A stretch of DNA of 64,000 nucleotides from assembly GCF_046097095.1 (NCBI RefSeq), contig NZ_CP175698.1, forward strand, positions 3,224,001-3,288,000, in the 5' to 3' direction. Below the pieces are notes generated by a model. The model was not told the DNA's origin. It did no database searches and saw only the letters and a list, made by a program, of their open reading frames with translations. Below, one piece after another: positions 1 through 8,370 of the stretch. How positions within the stretch are numbered: the first letter of the stretch is position 1; each line of letters opens with the position of its first letter. The stretch comes from Natrinema sp046097095. Lineage in GTDB: Archaea > Halobacteriota > Halobacteria > Halobacteriales > Natrialbaceae. The position numbers and the translations under genes are program-made.

Positions 1-21
1 CCGTCTTGGGACCGGTTGACG

Positions 22-297
22 TTAGAAATCGACGTACTGGGATTCCCATTCGCGCCGCTCCTCGATCTGCTGTCGCCCGGCATCGGTGATCGCGTAGTAA
101 TTCGTTCGCCTGTCGAGTTGCCCCTTCTCGACCAGCTCCTTGTTGACAAGCGTATCCAGGTTGGGATACAGCCGTCCGTGATTGATCTCAGAGCTGTAAT
201 ACTTTTCGACCTCGTCTTTGACGGTCTGTCCCGACGGTCGGTCCGCGCCTGCGATCACGTACAGCAGATCGCGCTGGAAGCCGGTCAGATCGTGCAT
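22..297 (-). CDS. PadR-family winged-helix transcriptional regulator
   Basis: This 91-residue protein is a minimal PadR regulator: a winged helix (about residues 5-75) containing the family's 'G.LYP.LD.L...ELVEKG' pattern and a 'Y.IT..G' wing, with a short C-terminal tail instead of the long dimerisation helix of PadR subfamily 1. Such proteins bind DNA as dimers and often repress their own promoter. A dyad (CGGATA-N5-TATCCG, 327-343) lies about 30 bp before the ATG, where an autoregulatory site would be expected. The target and inducer cannot be told. The gene is close to the window edge, so its downstream neighbour is unseen. Confidence 0.88.
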   Translation of the reverse strand: MHDLTGFQRDLLYVIAGADRPSGQTVKDEVEKYYSSEINHGRLYPNLDTLVNKELVEKGQLDRRTNYYAITDAGRQQIEERREWESQYVDF

Positions 298-326
298 TGC
301 TCAATCACACAGACCGTTCCATTGAG

Positions 327-343
327 CGGATATTTGTTATCCG
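327..343. promoter_or_regulatory. Dyad CGGATA-N5-TATCCG upstream of the PadR gene (candidate operator)
   Basis: A perfect 6-bp inverted repeat with a 5-bp AT-rich spacer sits 30 bp upstream of the PadR start codon. On the minus strand the spacer and right arm form an AAATA stretch that could be the TATA element, so a dimer bound here would block transcription. The sequence is observed; binding is inferred from PadR biology. Confidence 0.4.
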
Positions 344-530
344 TATCATACAGCGACCGTCCCTTCTGTTTAAACGGTATTACCCACAGGAAACACTCCG
401 TTCGGCGGACAGTCGCTCGTAACCGGCCTTGCTGTGCTGATCAGCCCCTCCTCCCTCCTCGATTCGGTCTCCGCCAGCGCTCACCGGCTCGAGCGCTCCC
501 GTGACCGTTTCGTGACACGCTCGGAGCAGG

Positions 531-863
531 TCACCCGTCGGTATTCGAGACGATGACCTCGATTCCGTCCGCGCCGATCCGAACGCGAAGGACGTCGGCG
601 GTCGCTTCGTAGGCGGTCGTATGCGAACCGTCGTCTTCGAACCGAACACACTCGGCCAAGAGCTCGCTCTCGAGGAGATTGTTGATTCGTCGGTAGACCG
701 TCGCCGACGAGCTGTCGGTTCGGTTCGTCAGTTCCTTCGCCGTCTTCGGTCCCTCGCTCGTGGCGACGAGGATCGTGCGGGCGCAGTCGTCCCCGAGGAC
801 GTCGAGTTGGGCGGCGGGGTTGGCAGTCGATTCCGATCGCGTGTTACTCGCTTGCGTTGACAT
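531..863 (-). CDS. ArsR-like winged helix-turn-helix regulator
   Basis: A 110-residue helix-turn-helix protein. After a Ser/Thr/Asn-rich leader, residues about 20-80 form the winged helix: 'LDVLGDDCARTIL' then 'GPKTAKELTNRTDSSSATVYRRINNL', the standard haloarchaeal pattern in which the recognition helix carries TVYRRI. The last 30 residues are beta-rich and acidic and may be a dimerisation or sensing strand. Two in-frame ATGs (869 and 863) are only two codons apart and either may be used. A TATA-like TATTTTATAA at 1004-1013 is rather far upstream. It resembles the regulator at 28476, which has the same ILxHTxxEPxxAxxL-type core. Its target is unknown. Confidence 0.85.
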   Translation of the reverse strand: MSTQASNTRSESTANPAAQLDVLGDDCARTILVATSEGPKTAKELTNRTDSSSATVYRRINNLLESELLAECVRFEDDGSHTTAYEATADVLRVRIGADGIEVIVSNTDG

Positions 864-869
864 GGTCAT

Positions 870-1427
870 AGTCGCTCGTCCGTGACGGTCGGGATCCGTT
901 CGCTCTCCGAGAGAGGTGTCGATGCGAGAGAGTCGGCAGTGAGGCCACCACCGTTGCGAGTTCCACCGTACATTCGCGCACACCGATCGGTAAGCGACAG
1001 TGGTATTTTATAACGATGTACCTTATTCTCCGTCTCCGCGCCGTTCCACGTCGTAAGATCGTATTTCGCTCGAGAAACAACTGCTTTCGACGGTTTGCAA
1101 TAGCGATCAATTCACTGTTAGAACGCTGACTGTGGTGGAACGCGACTGAATTCGGATTGACGGCCACCGTCGATCGATCCCTCGCTCCCGTCGGCGCAGC
1201 GCTTCTCTCCGCACTTCTCCGCCGGAAAGTGGCTGTTTCCCGGTTCTCATACCCGCTCTCCGACTAAACAGTCGGCGTCCTTTATTCGCGCTTGCTCCCC
1301 TTGATACGACGATACCCGGTCGAGTGCCTGCCGCGATGGCATCGCGTCCCACCGAACCGTCACAGCGGCCGATGGCTTCGGTCGGTCGGCAGCGCGCGAG
1401 ACTCGGCCGAGTACACCCCCTCAAACC
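870..1427. other. 558-bp intergenic stretch without a supported gene
   Basis: I find no convincing coding sequence on either strand; the open frames here lack halophile-like protein composition. It contains the upstream region of the divergent winged-helix gene, with an AT-rich TATTTTATAA at 1004-1013 that reads as a TATA element on both strands, and probably the promoter of the zinc-finger gene at 1428. Confidence 0.5.
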
Positions 1428-1619
1428 ATGAACTCCCATCAACACGACTGGAAACCCATGGAATCGTCGACAGCCGGCCCACGGTGTCGAAACTGCGGGA
1501 CCCACGTCACGCAGCAGTTCGCTCGCGTCTTCGGTGACAACGGCGATGTCGTCCACGGTTGCCCGTCCTGTACGACGTATCGCGAGATGCAGTCCGGCGG
1601 TCACCTCCCCGGTGACTGA
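1428..1619 (+). CDS. Small haloarchaeal CxxC zinc-ribbon protein
   Basis: A 63-residue protein with two CxxC knuckles (CRNCG near residue 20 and CPSCT near residue 46) spaced like a zinc ribbon, an 'H.W' N-terminus and a 'QQFARVFGDN' segment between the knuckles. It matches the many uncharacterised single zinc-ribbon proteins of haloarchaea (DUF7563-like). It probably binds one zinc and acts as a small nucleic-acid or protein adaptor; no specific function can be assigned. It is a single gene with its own start at the first ATG. Confidence 0.8.
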   Translation: MNSHQHDWKPMESSTAGPRCRNCGTHVTQQFARVFGDNGDVVHGCPSCTTYREMQSGGHLPGD

Positions 1620-1957
1620 CGCTCCGTTTGTCCGTCAGCCGCGACAGTCGATACCCATTTTCGCTCGAGTCCAGATCGTCCGACGAGTCGCCGGTAGGCC
1701 ACCTCGGTGACCGGCGATGCACGCTCTAGGTCGGCACTCGTCCGCTTCCGACAGCTTGTCGCGGCGGACGCTCGAGCGACAGAAACCCCGGTACTGTACC
1801 TTCCGCTTACGATCGTTCGAGGACACACCGAGGTCGCCGGCCGAAGCAGATGAGAGCGTAACCTGCAAAAGTTAAAGTTCGTGGTTGGAGAAGTGTGGTG
1901 ACATGGTCGTTGGTGGTGGACTGTCACTCGAGAATCGGTGCCCTCTCTCTCTGATCG
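1620..1957. other. 338-bp intergenic stretch without a supported gene
   Basis: No reading frame here has convincing protein features. An A-rich run near 1866-1876 (AAAAGTTAAAG) could be a promoter element for the membrane regulator at 1958, though it is further upstream than a leaderless start would need. Confidence 0.45.
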
Positions 1958-2461
1958 ATGTCAGTTCAAACGAACAGAACTGAGCCGCTCGAAGAGAGCG
2001 AGGTGTTTCACATCCTCGGTAACGATAGACGTCGGGCTATCGTCCAGTTACTCGCGGACGAAGGCAGCAAGGTCGACGTCTCCGACATAGCGAACGAGAT
2101 CGCCGCGACGGAATCGGACACCTCTCCGGTGCCGAACAACCTGTACAAGAGCGTTTACGTCTCTCTCCAACAGACGCACCTCCCCCAGCTTCAAGAGGAC
2201 GCCGTGATCGAGTACGACTCCGATGCCAAAACGATCCGGCCAGGCCGTCACTTCGACGACGTGCTCCGGTACGTCGACGGCCACAACGACGATCACTCGC
2301 GAGTCCTGCAGGTTCACCTCGCCCTCTGTCTCCTCGGTCTCGCCGTCATCGCACTAGCCGGACTCGGCCTCCCGGTGCTCTCGACTATCGATCCGGTCCT
2401 CGCGAGCGTGCTCATCTTCCTCGCGATCGCCGCGAGCGCCCTCTATCGGCTCCTCGGTTGA
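1958..2461 (+). CDS. Membrane-anchored winged-helix protein (DUF7344-like)
   Basis: A 167-residue protein with an N-terminal winged helix (about residues 12-100; 'VFHILGNDRRRAIVQLL' then 'DVSDIANEIAATE' and 'VYVSLQQTHLPQLQE'), followed by two predicted transmembrane helices (about 115-138 and 142-163). This is the haloarchaeal DUF7344 architecture: a one-component regulator tethered to the membrane through its C-terminus. The DNA-binding part should face the cytoplasm. It starts at the ATG that gives the typical N-terminus. It lies next to, and convergent with, the repetitive surface-protein gene, but no direct link is shown. Confidence 0.85.
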   Translation: MSVQTNRTEPLEESEVFHILGNDRRRAIVQLLADEGSKVDVSDIANEIAATESDTSPVPNNLYKSVYVSLQQTHLPQLQEDAVIEYDSDAKTIRPGRHFDDVLRYVDGHNDDHSRVLQVHLALCLLGLAVIALAGLGLPVLSTIDPVLASVLIFLAIAASALYRLLG

Positions 2462-2563
2462 CAGGGGTCGGTAACGGGCCGTGTCGAGCGTTCGAAAACC
2501 GCCATCACAACACTGTCGCGATACGGCGGCGAGAAAAGACGCGCTGTCCGTGGTGTCTCCCGC

Positions 2564-4552
2564 TCAGCCCAGTAACCCGAGCGCGGCCGAGCTCTCGTTG
2601 AGCCCGTTGGTTTCGTTGAGACCGTCAGTCTCGTTGAGTCCGTCAGTTTCGTTGAGCCCGTCCTCTGTCTCATTGAGACCGTCAGTTTCGTTGAGCCCGT
2701 CCTCTGTCTCATTGAGACCGTCAGTTTCGTTGAGGCCGTCGGTCTCGCCGATGTCGTCCGACTCGGTCAGTTCGATCATCGCGACTTCGCCGGATCTGTC
2801 AGTTAGAACCATGTGAACGTATTCGCCGGTCTGGAGGCCAGCCGTACTGACCTCGAACTCGACGTCCTCGCTCGCATTGGCCTCGAGCGTCACGTTCTGC
2901 TCGGTGACGAGGTCACCGTCGAGACGGAACTGGACGGCTTCGGTCCGCTCCTGGTCCGTCGGGTTCGTGACGGTCGCCGTCACGGTGATGTTCTCACCGA
3001 TAGTGGCGCTGTCGGGTGCCTCGAGGTTAGTGACGTTGAAGGTTTCGGCTGCTTCCGGTTCCTCCTCGGTCACGTTGTCCTCGGTGATGTTGTCTTCGGC
3101 CGGCTCCTCCTCAGTGACGTTGTCTCCGATTGGTTCGTCGTCGGTGACGTTATCTTCGGTGATGTTGTCTTCAACCGGCTCTTCCTCAGTGACGTTGTCT
3201 CCGATCGGTTCGTCGTCGGTGACGTTGTCTTCGGCCGGCTCCTCCTCAGTGAGGTTGTCCTCAGTGAGGTTGTCCTCGGTGATGTTTTCCTCTACCGAAG
3301 GCGGCTCTTCGGTAACGTTCTCTTCGAACGGCTCTTCAGTAACGTTCTCTTCGAACGGCTCTTCGTCCGTCACGTTGTCGGTCGGCTCTTCTTCGGTGAT
3401 GTTATCGACCGGTTCCTCCTCCGTCACGTTGTCTTCCGTGACGTTATCCTCGGTCGGCATTCCATCGGTGATGCCGTCGATTTGATCTGGCAGATCGTCG
3501 GCACTGATGTCCGGACTGATGACGAGAACGTAAACGCTCACGTTCTCGACGTTCAGCTCTTCTATCGTCGTGTTCTCCACGGTGACGAAGATCGGCCGAT
3601 CCTCAGCGTCGGCCGGCATTTCGCCGATCGGCATTTCGTCGACCGGTATCTCGTCCGTGACGTTGTCTTCGGCCGGCTCTTCTTCCGTCACGTTATCTTC
3701 GATCGGTTCGTCGTCGGTGACGTTGTCTTCGGCCGGTTCGTCGTCAGTGACGTTGTCACCAATCGGTTCATCGTCGGTGACGTTGTCTCCGATCGGTTCA
3801 TCGTCAGTGACGTTGTCACCAATCGGTTCATCGTCGGTGACGTTGTCTTCGGCCGGTTCGTCGTCAGTGACGTTATCGGTCGGCTCTTCCTCAGTGACGT
3901 TGTCTCCGATCGGTTCGTCGTCGGTGACGTTATCGGTCGGCTCCTCGTCAGCGGCCTGTTCGACGGTGACGACCGCCTGGTCGGTCACCGGTTCGCCGTC
4001 GGACGTGAGAAACGGTCCGTCCGCCTGCCCGTCCGTCTCGACGAAGTCGTACGTCTGATTCTGATTGGTGTCGCGATGCGGCATCGCGATCAGCGTCTCG
4101 TCTTCCTCGAGTGGCTCGTCGAGCGTGATCGTGATGTTCTCGTGCGTGCCCGCCTCGAGGTAGTCCGAGGTGCCGACGACGCTCCCGACGACGTTACCCA
4201 CGAGGAGGCTGCTATCGTGGATCGTCACGAAACCGGGACTCGCCAGCGTGGCGTTCGCGACGACGACCGTCTCGCCCTCGGTCGTCTGATCGTCGAACGT
4301 CACGTACGCGCTCTGCGTTTCATTGGTCTCGTTCTCCAGTGCGGCGTCGTCGTCGGAGACGGTTTCGTTATCCGTCGCGTTCTGTTCTCCCGTATCGTTT
4401 GTCGAATCGTTTGTCGGTTCGTACTCGTCTTCGCTGACCTGTGCGCTCTCGTCGACGGTCCCGCCGCCCGACGCAGCGGCGACCATCGCCCCGCTCGAGC
4501 CCACGAGCATCAGCGCGGTGATTACGACGAGTAACTGTTTGCGTGCGTTCAT
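2564..4552 (-). CDS. Secreted, repeat-rich, heavily sequon-bearing surface protein (DUF7282-like)
   Basis: A 662-residue exported protein. Residues 1-28 are a Sec-type signal peptide with an Ala-rich cleavage region. Residues about 80-200 resemble the haloarchaeal DUF7282 domain ('YVTFDDQTTEGETVVVA', 'DTNQNQTYDF'). Residues about 205-310 and 365-500 are near-perfect short repeats of the type [TE]-[DE]-[DE]-EP-x-x-DNVT. Between them lies a short beta segment, and residues 505-595 form a CARDB-like Ig domain. The tail is seven DGLNET-type repeats. By my count there are about 50 N-x-S/T sequons, so the protein should be a dense target for archaeal AglB N-glycosylation. No PGF-CTERM or transmembrane anchor is visible, so it may be released or lattice-bound. 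Confidence 0.85.
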   Translation of the reverse strand: MNARKQLLVVITALMLVGSSGAMVAAASGGGTVDESAQVSEDEYEPTNDSTNDTGEQNATDNETVSDDDAALENETNETQSAYVTFDDQTTEGETVVVANATLASPGFVTIHDSSLLVGNVVGSVVGTSDYLEAGTHENITITLDEPLEEDETLIAMPHRDTNQNQTYDFVETDGQADGPFLTSDGEPVTDQAVVTVEQAADEEPTDNVTDDEPIGDNVTEEEPTDNVTDDEPAEDNVTDDEPIGDNVTDDEPIGDNVTDDEPIGDNVTDDEPAEDNVTDDEPIEDNVTEEEPAEDNVTDEIPVDEMPIGEMPADAEDRPIFVTVENTTIEELNVENVSVYVLVISPDISADDLPDQIDGITDGMPTEDNVTEDNVTEEEPVDNITEEEPTDNVTDEEPFEENVTEEPFEENVTEEPPSVEENITEDNLTEDNLTEEEPAEDNVTDDEPIGDNVTEEEPVEDNITEDNVTDDEPIGDNVTEEEPAEDNITEDNVTEEEPEAAETFNVTNLEAPDSATIGENITVTATVTNPTDQERTEAVQFRLDGDLVTEQNVTLEANASEDVEFEVSTAGLQTGEYVHMVLTDRSGEVAMIELTESDDIGETDGLNETDGLNETEDGLNETDGLNETEDGLNETDGLNETDGLNETNGLNESSAALGLLG
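2590..2735 (-). repeat. In-gene tandem repeats encoding DGLNET units
   Basis: Short direct repeats encode seven to eight DGLNE-T/S units at the C-terminus of the surface protein. Units alternate between 'TDGLNE' and 'TEDGLNE', so the length polymorphism is in multiples of one codon. Each unit contributes one N-glycosylation sequon. Confidence 0.8.
3055..3460 (-). repeat. In-gene tandem repeats, second EPxxDNVT block
   Basis: About sixteen imperfect repeats of an acidic unit ending DNVT, DNIT, DNLT or ENVT. Their DNA is very similar but not identical, with third-position changes typical of old tandem repeats under coding selection. Confidence 0.8.
3655..3945 (-). repeat. In-gene tandem repeats, first EPxxDNVT block
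   Basis: Ten roughly 30-bp units encode 'DNVTDDEPIG' or 'DNVTDDEPAE'. Neighbouring units are almost identical at the DNA level, so the block should be prone to expansion and contraction. Confidence 0.85.
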
Positions 4553-4706
4553 GGTTGCCCTGAAGGCATCAGTCTCGTCGTCGTTTCGGCGGATAAACCG
4601 GCGGAACCATTACGGTGAGAAATTGGATACTACGGCCCAGCGGCGGCGTATTTAGTGGTCCGTTCGTTCGCGGAAAACAACGGTTGTTGAGAGGAACGGT
4701 CTCGCG

Positions 4707-5207
4707 CTAATCGTCGGTTGCCTGTTCGGGCGACTTCGACGCTGTCGGTTCGTGTCCCGGCAGACAGACCAGATTCTCCCGTCCGAGCCGGAGCTTCGTG
4801 ACCTGGTCGTCGTCCTCGAGGTCGGCGAGCAACCGGCTGACTTTCGCTTTGGACCAGTCGACGGAGTCGACGATTCTCGATTGCTTCATTCGGCCCCCGT
4901 TTTCCCTGAGCAGTTGACGAACGCGTTCCTGATCGGTCATGAACTCCTCGTAGTCCGAGTCCGTCTCGTTCGCCAGCGTCGGCGGGTCCTCGTATCGGTT
5001 GCGGACGATGAGTATCACACCGAGGAGCGCCAGCGCGACCATTCCGGCGAGTGCCGCCAGGTGCGCATTGCCGTCTAACTGGAGCGGGCGGACGAACGCC
5101 GAGACGAGCTCCGGCCGCGGACCCGCGACGATCGAAGCGGCGGCCGCTCCGCTGGTCGACGGACTGAACGTATCGGTGGCCGTGGAAACTCGTCGGCGGA
5201 TGCTCAT
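4707..5207 (-). CDS. Membrane-linked winged-helix regulator (DUF7343-like)
   Basis: A 166-residue protein with a hydrophobic helix at about residues 50-68 ('LAALAGMVALALLGVILIV') and a C-terminal winged helix at about 90-150 ('QERVRQLLRENGGRMKQSRIVDSVDWSKAKVSRLL'). The latter matches the haloarchaeal DUF7343 marR/Lrs14-like module found in membrane-tethered regulators. The N-terminal 48 residues are low-complexity and could be extracytoplasmic. It lies 154 bp upstream of the surface-protein gene in the same orientation, so it may regulate or be co-expressed with it, but this is inference from position only. Confidence 0.82.
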   Translation of the reverse strand: MSIRRRVSTATDTFSPSTSGAAAASIVAGPRPELVSAFVRPLQLDGNAHLAALAGMVALALLGVILIVRNRYEDPPTLANETDSDYEEFMTDQERVRQLLRENGGRMKQSRIVDSVDWSKAKVSRLLADLEDDDQVTKLRLGRENLVCLPGHEPTASKSPEQATDD

Positions 5208-5666
5208 GGCTGTTTGGGGGCTGTGTCTACGTGATTCATGTCCTGTACCGTCGTGACCGCCTTACAAATTGTTTTTTATAACCCATCTGCTGTTATGATT
5301 TCGACTGTCATTCAACGCACCCTCACTGTCAGTTTCTCAAACGAATTCGACGCAGAGGTGATCGTATACGGGCGTTCCTTCGGCGGTGGAACCGCGTCAA
5401 CGAGACCTGTGCCAGTAAGAGACGTCTCAGTCATGGTATGGGGGGCCTTTGTTCGACGAACCGAATAAACTCGACCGTACGTTTGGAACGGTTAGCACGG
5501 ATTCGCCCCGGATTCAGTCAGTAAGCAAACGATTCGATGACCCTCATCGAATCGAACACGGGCGACCGTACCCCGTCGGGACGCGTGTCGCCGACCGGTT
5601 TCGAGAGCCCACAGCGGCCCACGAACGAAGAGCACGCCGGATTCGAGGACGGTCCGATGCGAACCG
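5208..5666. other. 459-bp intergenic stretch with a perfect hairpin
   Basis: No supported gene. The left part is AT-rich (TTTTTTATAACC near 5272-5284) and is a likely promoter for the regulator at 4707-5207. The right part contains the perfect 11-bp inverted repeat listed separately, downstream of the epimerase gene. Confidence 0.5.
5530..5554. terminator. Perfect 11-bp hairpin, possible terminator or operator
   Basis: CGATTCGATGA, a CCC loop, then TCATCGAATCG form an exact 11-bp stem. It lies 113 bp past the stop codon of the minus-strand epimerase. No U-rich tract follows on either strand, so an operator, attachment site or RNA-processing hairpin is as likely as a terminator. Confidence 0.3.
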
Positions 5667-6650
5667 TTAGCTGTGCGACTCGGGTTCGCTGTGTGGCTCT
5701 CGGACAGTGCCGGCGTCCTGCCCGGCCGGTTCCGACGCACCGACCAGCGATCGAATCCCCGACTCGAGGCCGATGCGGGCGTCGAATCCGAGTTCACGGC
5801 TCGCCTTGGACACGTCCGCACCGCTGTGTCTAATATCGCCGACTCGAGGCTCGCGGTGGACGACTGGCGAGGTGGAACCGGTCGCGTCGCGGATCGTCTC
5901 GGCGAGGTCCGCGATCGCCGTCCGCGTTCCCGTTCCGATGTTGTACGCCTCGCCGACGGCGTCGGTCGTCGCTGCCCGCAGGTTCGCCCGGACGACGTCG
6001 CGGACGTGGACGAAGTCGCGGCTCTGCTGGCCGTCGCCCTCGATCGTGATCGGCTTGTCGGCTCGCGCCTGCTCTATGAACGTCGAGATGACGCCGCTGT
6101 AGGGACCCCGCTGGCGCGGGCCGTAGACGTTGAAGTAGCGCAGAGCGACAGTCGGCAGGCCGTACAGTTCCTCGTAGAGACGGGTGTATCGATCGAGCGC
6201 CCCCTTCTGTACGCCGTAGGGCGACGTCGGCTCGATCCCTGCCGTCTCGGAGACCGGCAGTTCGTCGGGATGGCCGTAGACGGCCGCGCTCGAGGCGACG
6301 ACGACCCGGGCGTCCTCTTGACGGGCCTGTTCGAGGACGAGCAGGCTGGCCTCGAGGTTCGTCCGATTGCTCTGCCGAGGTTCGTCGACGCTCTGTGCGA
6401 CGCTGACGAGCGCGGCGTGATGAAAGATGAGGTCGACGCCGCGGGCCGCCCGCTGGAGGGCGATCGGGTCGCGAATATCGCCCTCGATCACCGTCGCGTC
6501 GTCGGAGAGGTGAGTCCGGTCGCCCGTCGTGAAGTCGTCGAGCACCCGAACCTCGTTCTGTGGCGTCAGGGCGTCGACGAGGTGGCTGCCGATGAACCCG
6601 GCACCGCCGGTCACGAGTATCGTTCTATCGCGGATCGCTGGCGTGTCCAT
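5667..6650 (-). CDS. NAD-dependent sugar-nucleotide epimerase/dehydratase (UDP-glucose 4-epimerase-like)
   Basis: A 327-residue extended short-chain dehydrogenase. The Rossmann motif GGAGFIGSHL is at residues 16-25, the catalytic Ser-Ser-Ala region at about 120 ('VVASSAAVYG') and the YxxxK pair in 'SPYGVQKGALDRY' near 145. The substrate loop 'RYFNVYGPRQ' is typical of GalE/WbpP-type enzymes acting on UDP-hexoses. In haloarchaea such enzymes supply precursors for S-layer or lipid glycosylation. The exact sugar is not determinable. The C-terminal 20 residues are a charged low-complexity tail. It stands alone and is divergently transcribed from the dihydroorotase gene. Confidence 0.88.
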   Translation of the reverse strand: MDTPAIRDRTILVTGGAGFIGSHLVDALTPQNEVRVLDDFTTGDRTHLSDDATVIEGDIRDPIALQRAARGVDLIFHHAALVSVAQSVDEPRQSNRTNLEASLLVLEQARQEDARVVVASSAAVYGHPDELPVSETAGIEPTSPYGVQKGALDRYTRLYEELYGLPTVALRYFNVYGPRQRGPYSGVISTFIEQARADKPITIEGDGQQSRDFVHVRDVVRANLRAATTDAVGEAYNIGTGTRTAIADLAETIRDATGSTSPVVHREPRVGDIRHSGADVSKASRELGFDARIGLESGIRSLVGASEPAGQDAGTVREPHSEPESHS

Positions 6651-6888
6651 CGCTCGGCGCTACCAGCACCGCGCTGTTTAGTATCCGATTCGTACCCCCT
6701 GCGAATTCACGCTCGAGCCGGCGGAAGGCGCTGCTTACAGCCTCTCTGTCTCGGGCTCGATCGAGATCGCAGCAGGCGGTGACACGACCGGCTTCCGTCG
6801 ACGCCGGCGAACTCCGGCGGGCGGGGCGTGGCGTGCACTCGAGCAGTTTGGGGAAGCTATATGCGCCGCCCTCGGCAACTCCACGGCA

Positions 6889-8259
6889 ATGACCGTCGAT
6901 CTCGTCGTGCGCAACTGTACCGTCGTCACGCCCGCGGGGCGGACCCCCGACGCGGGCGTCGCCGTCGAGGACGGAACCATCGTCGCCGTCGGTCGGAGCG
7001 ACCGGCTTCCCGACGCGGATCGCGTCCTCGAGGGCGAGGGGAACGTCCTCGTGCCGGGCATCGTCGACTGCCACATCCACAACCGCGAGCCCGGCCTCGA
7101 GTACAAGGAAGACTGGGAGTCCGCGACACGGGCGGCCGCCGCCGGCGGCGTCACGACCGTCGTCGGGATGCCGAACACGGACCCGGTCATCGACCGGCCC
7201 GAGCACCTCGAGTTGAAGTTCGAGCGCGGCGAGGCCGCGGCCCACGTCGACTTCCAGAGCTACGCCGTGGTCACGAGCGAGAATCTCGATCTCATTCCCG
7301 AGATCGACGCGGTCGGCCCGCTCGGGTTCAAGATCTTCCTCGGGTCGACGGTCGGCGACGTGCCGCCGCCGAACGACGGCGAAATTCTCGAGGCGATGGA
7401 GCAAATCCGCGAGACGGGCAAGCGCCTGGGCTTCCACGAGGAGAACGGCGAAATCATCGACCACTACACGGAGCAGTTCAAGGCCGAAGGACGGAACGAC
7501 CCCATCGATCACTCCCACTCCCGGCCCGTCATCGCCGAGCGGGAGGCCGTCGAGCGGATGATCACCTTCGCCGAGGAGACCGGCGCGAAGGTCCACATGT
7601 TCCACGTCTCGTCGGGCTCTGCGGCCGAGGCCGTCGCCCGCGGCAAGGATCGCGGTGTCGACGTGACCGCGGAGACGACGCCCCACTACCTCTGGTTCAC
7701 CGAGGACGTCATGCGCGAGAAGGGCAACGTCGCGCGGGTCCAGCCGCCCATTCGGGACGCCGAGGAACGCGACCGGCTCTGGGAAGTCGGCATCGACGAC
7801 GGCGCGATCGACTGCATCGCCACCGACCACGCGCCCCACACCCCCGAAGAGAAGAAGGTCGACGACCCCTTCGGAAACACGTGGGACGCAATTTCGGGCT
7901 TCGTCGGCCTCGAGACCGAGGTGCCAACCATGCTCACCTTCGTCGACCGAGGACGGCTCTCGCTCGAGGAATGGGTGCATCGGCACTCGACGAACCCGGC
8001 GCAGGTCTGGGGGATGTATCCGGAGAAGGGCTCGTTGCAGGTCGGCACCGACGCCGACTTCACGATCGTCGATCCCGACCTCGAGTGGACGGCCGATAGC
8101 GCCGACCTCCACTCGAAGAACTGCGTGACGCCGTTCGACGGCGAGTCGTTCCGAGGGAAAGCGGTCGCGACGGTCGTCCGCGGCGAGGTCGTCGCCGAGG
8201 ACGGCGAGGTGGTCGGCGAGTCCGGCTACGGAACGCGCGTCGACATCGACGCCGACTGA
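6889..8259 (+). CDS. pyrC: Dihydroorotase (amidohydrolase superfamily)
   Basis: A 456-residue cyclic amidohydrolase. Metal ligands are visible: HxH in 'DCHIHNREPG' near residue 62, a candidate carboxylated Lys in 'GFKIFLGS' near 146, His in the 'HSHSRP' and 'MFHVSSG' regions near 207 and 236, and Asp in 'IATDHAPH' near 308. The Arg in HNREPG is the dihydroorotate-binding Arg typical of dihydroorotases; allantoinases usually have Asn there. It would interconvert carbamoyl-aspartate and dihydroorotate in pyrimidine synthesis. The pyrD gene lies 1.5 kb downstream, which fits. Allantoinase or hydantoinase activity remains possible because the GFKIFLG motif is shared. Confidence 0.8.
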   Translation: MTVDLVVRNCTVVTPAGRTPDAGVAVEDGTIVAVGRSDRLPDADRVLEGEGNVLVPGIVDCHIHNREPGLEYKEDWESATRAAAAGGVTTVVGMPNTDPVIDRPEHLELKFERGEAAAHVDFQSYAVVTSENLDLIPEIDAVGPLGFKIFLGSTVGDVPPPNDGEILEAMEQIRETGKRLGFHEENGEIIDHYTEQFKAEGRNDPIDHSHSRPVIAEREAVERMITFAEETGAKVHMFHVSSGSAAEAVARGKDRGVDVTAETTPHYLWFTEDVMREKGNVARVQPPIRDAEERDRLWEVGIDDGAIDCIATDHAPHTPEEKKVDDPFGNTWDAISGFVGLETEVPTMLTFVDRGRLSLEEWVHRHSTNPAQVWGMYPEKGSLQVGTDADFTIVDPDLEWTADSADLHSKNCVTPFDGESFRGKAVATVVRGEVVAEDGEVVGESGYGTRVDIDAD

Positions 8260-8370
8260 TCGGGCGAACGGAACCGTCATGTCGTTATGCATGACAGTTC
8301 TCAACTCATGAGAGAAGCAGTCGGTATATATTCGTCACCCCTTCCATCGGATCCGATACGGGAAACGAGT

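Noticed and set aside
2813..4534. A 573-codon open frame opposite the surface-protein gene
   Set aside because: It is the antisense shadow of the repeats; codon composition and low complexity mirror the real gene, and no protein family is evident.
6625..8304. Long minus-strand open frame overlapping the dihydroorotase gene
   Set aside because: It is the complement of a GC-rich gene whose product has clear metal-binding motifs; the antisense translation has none.
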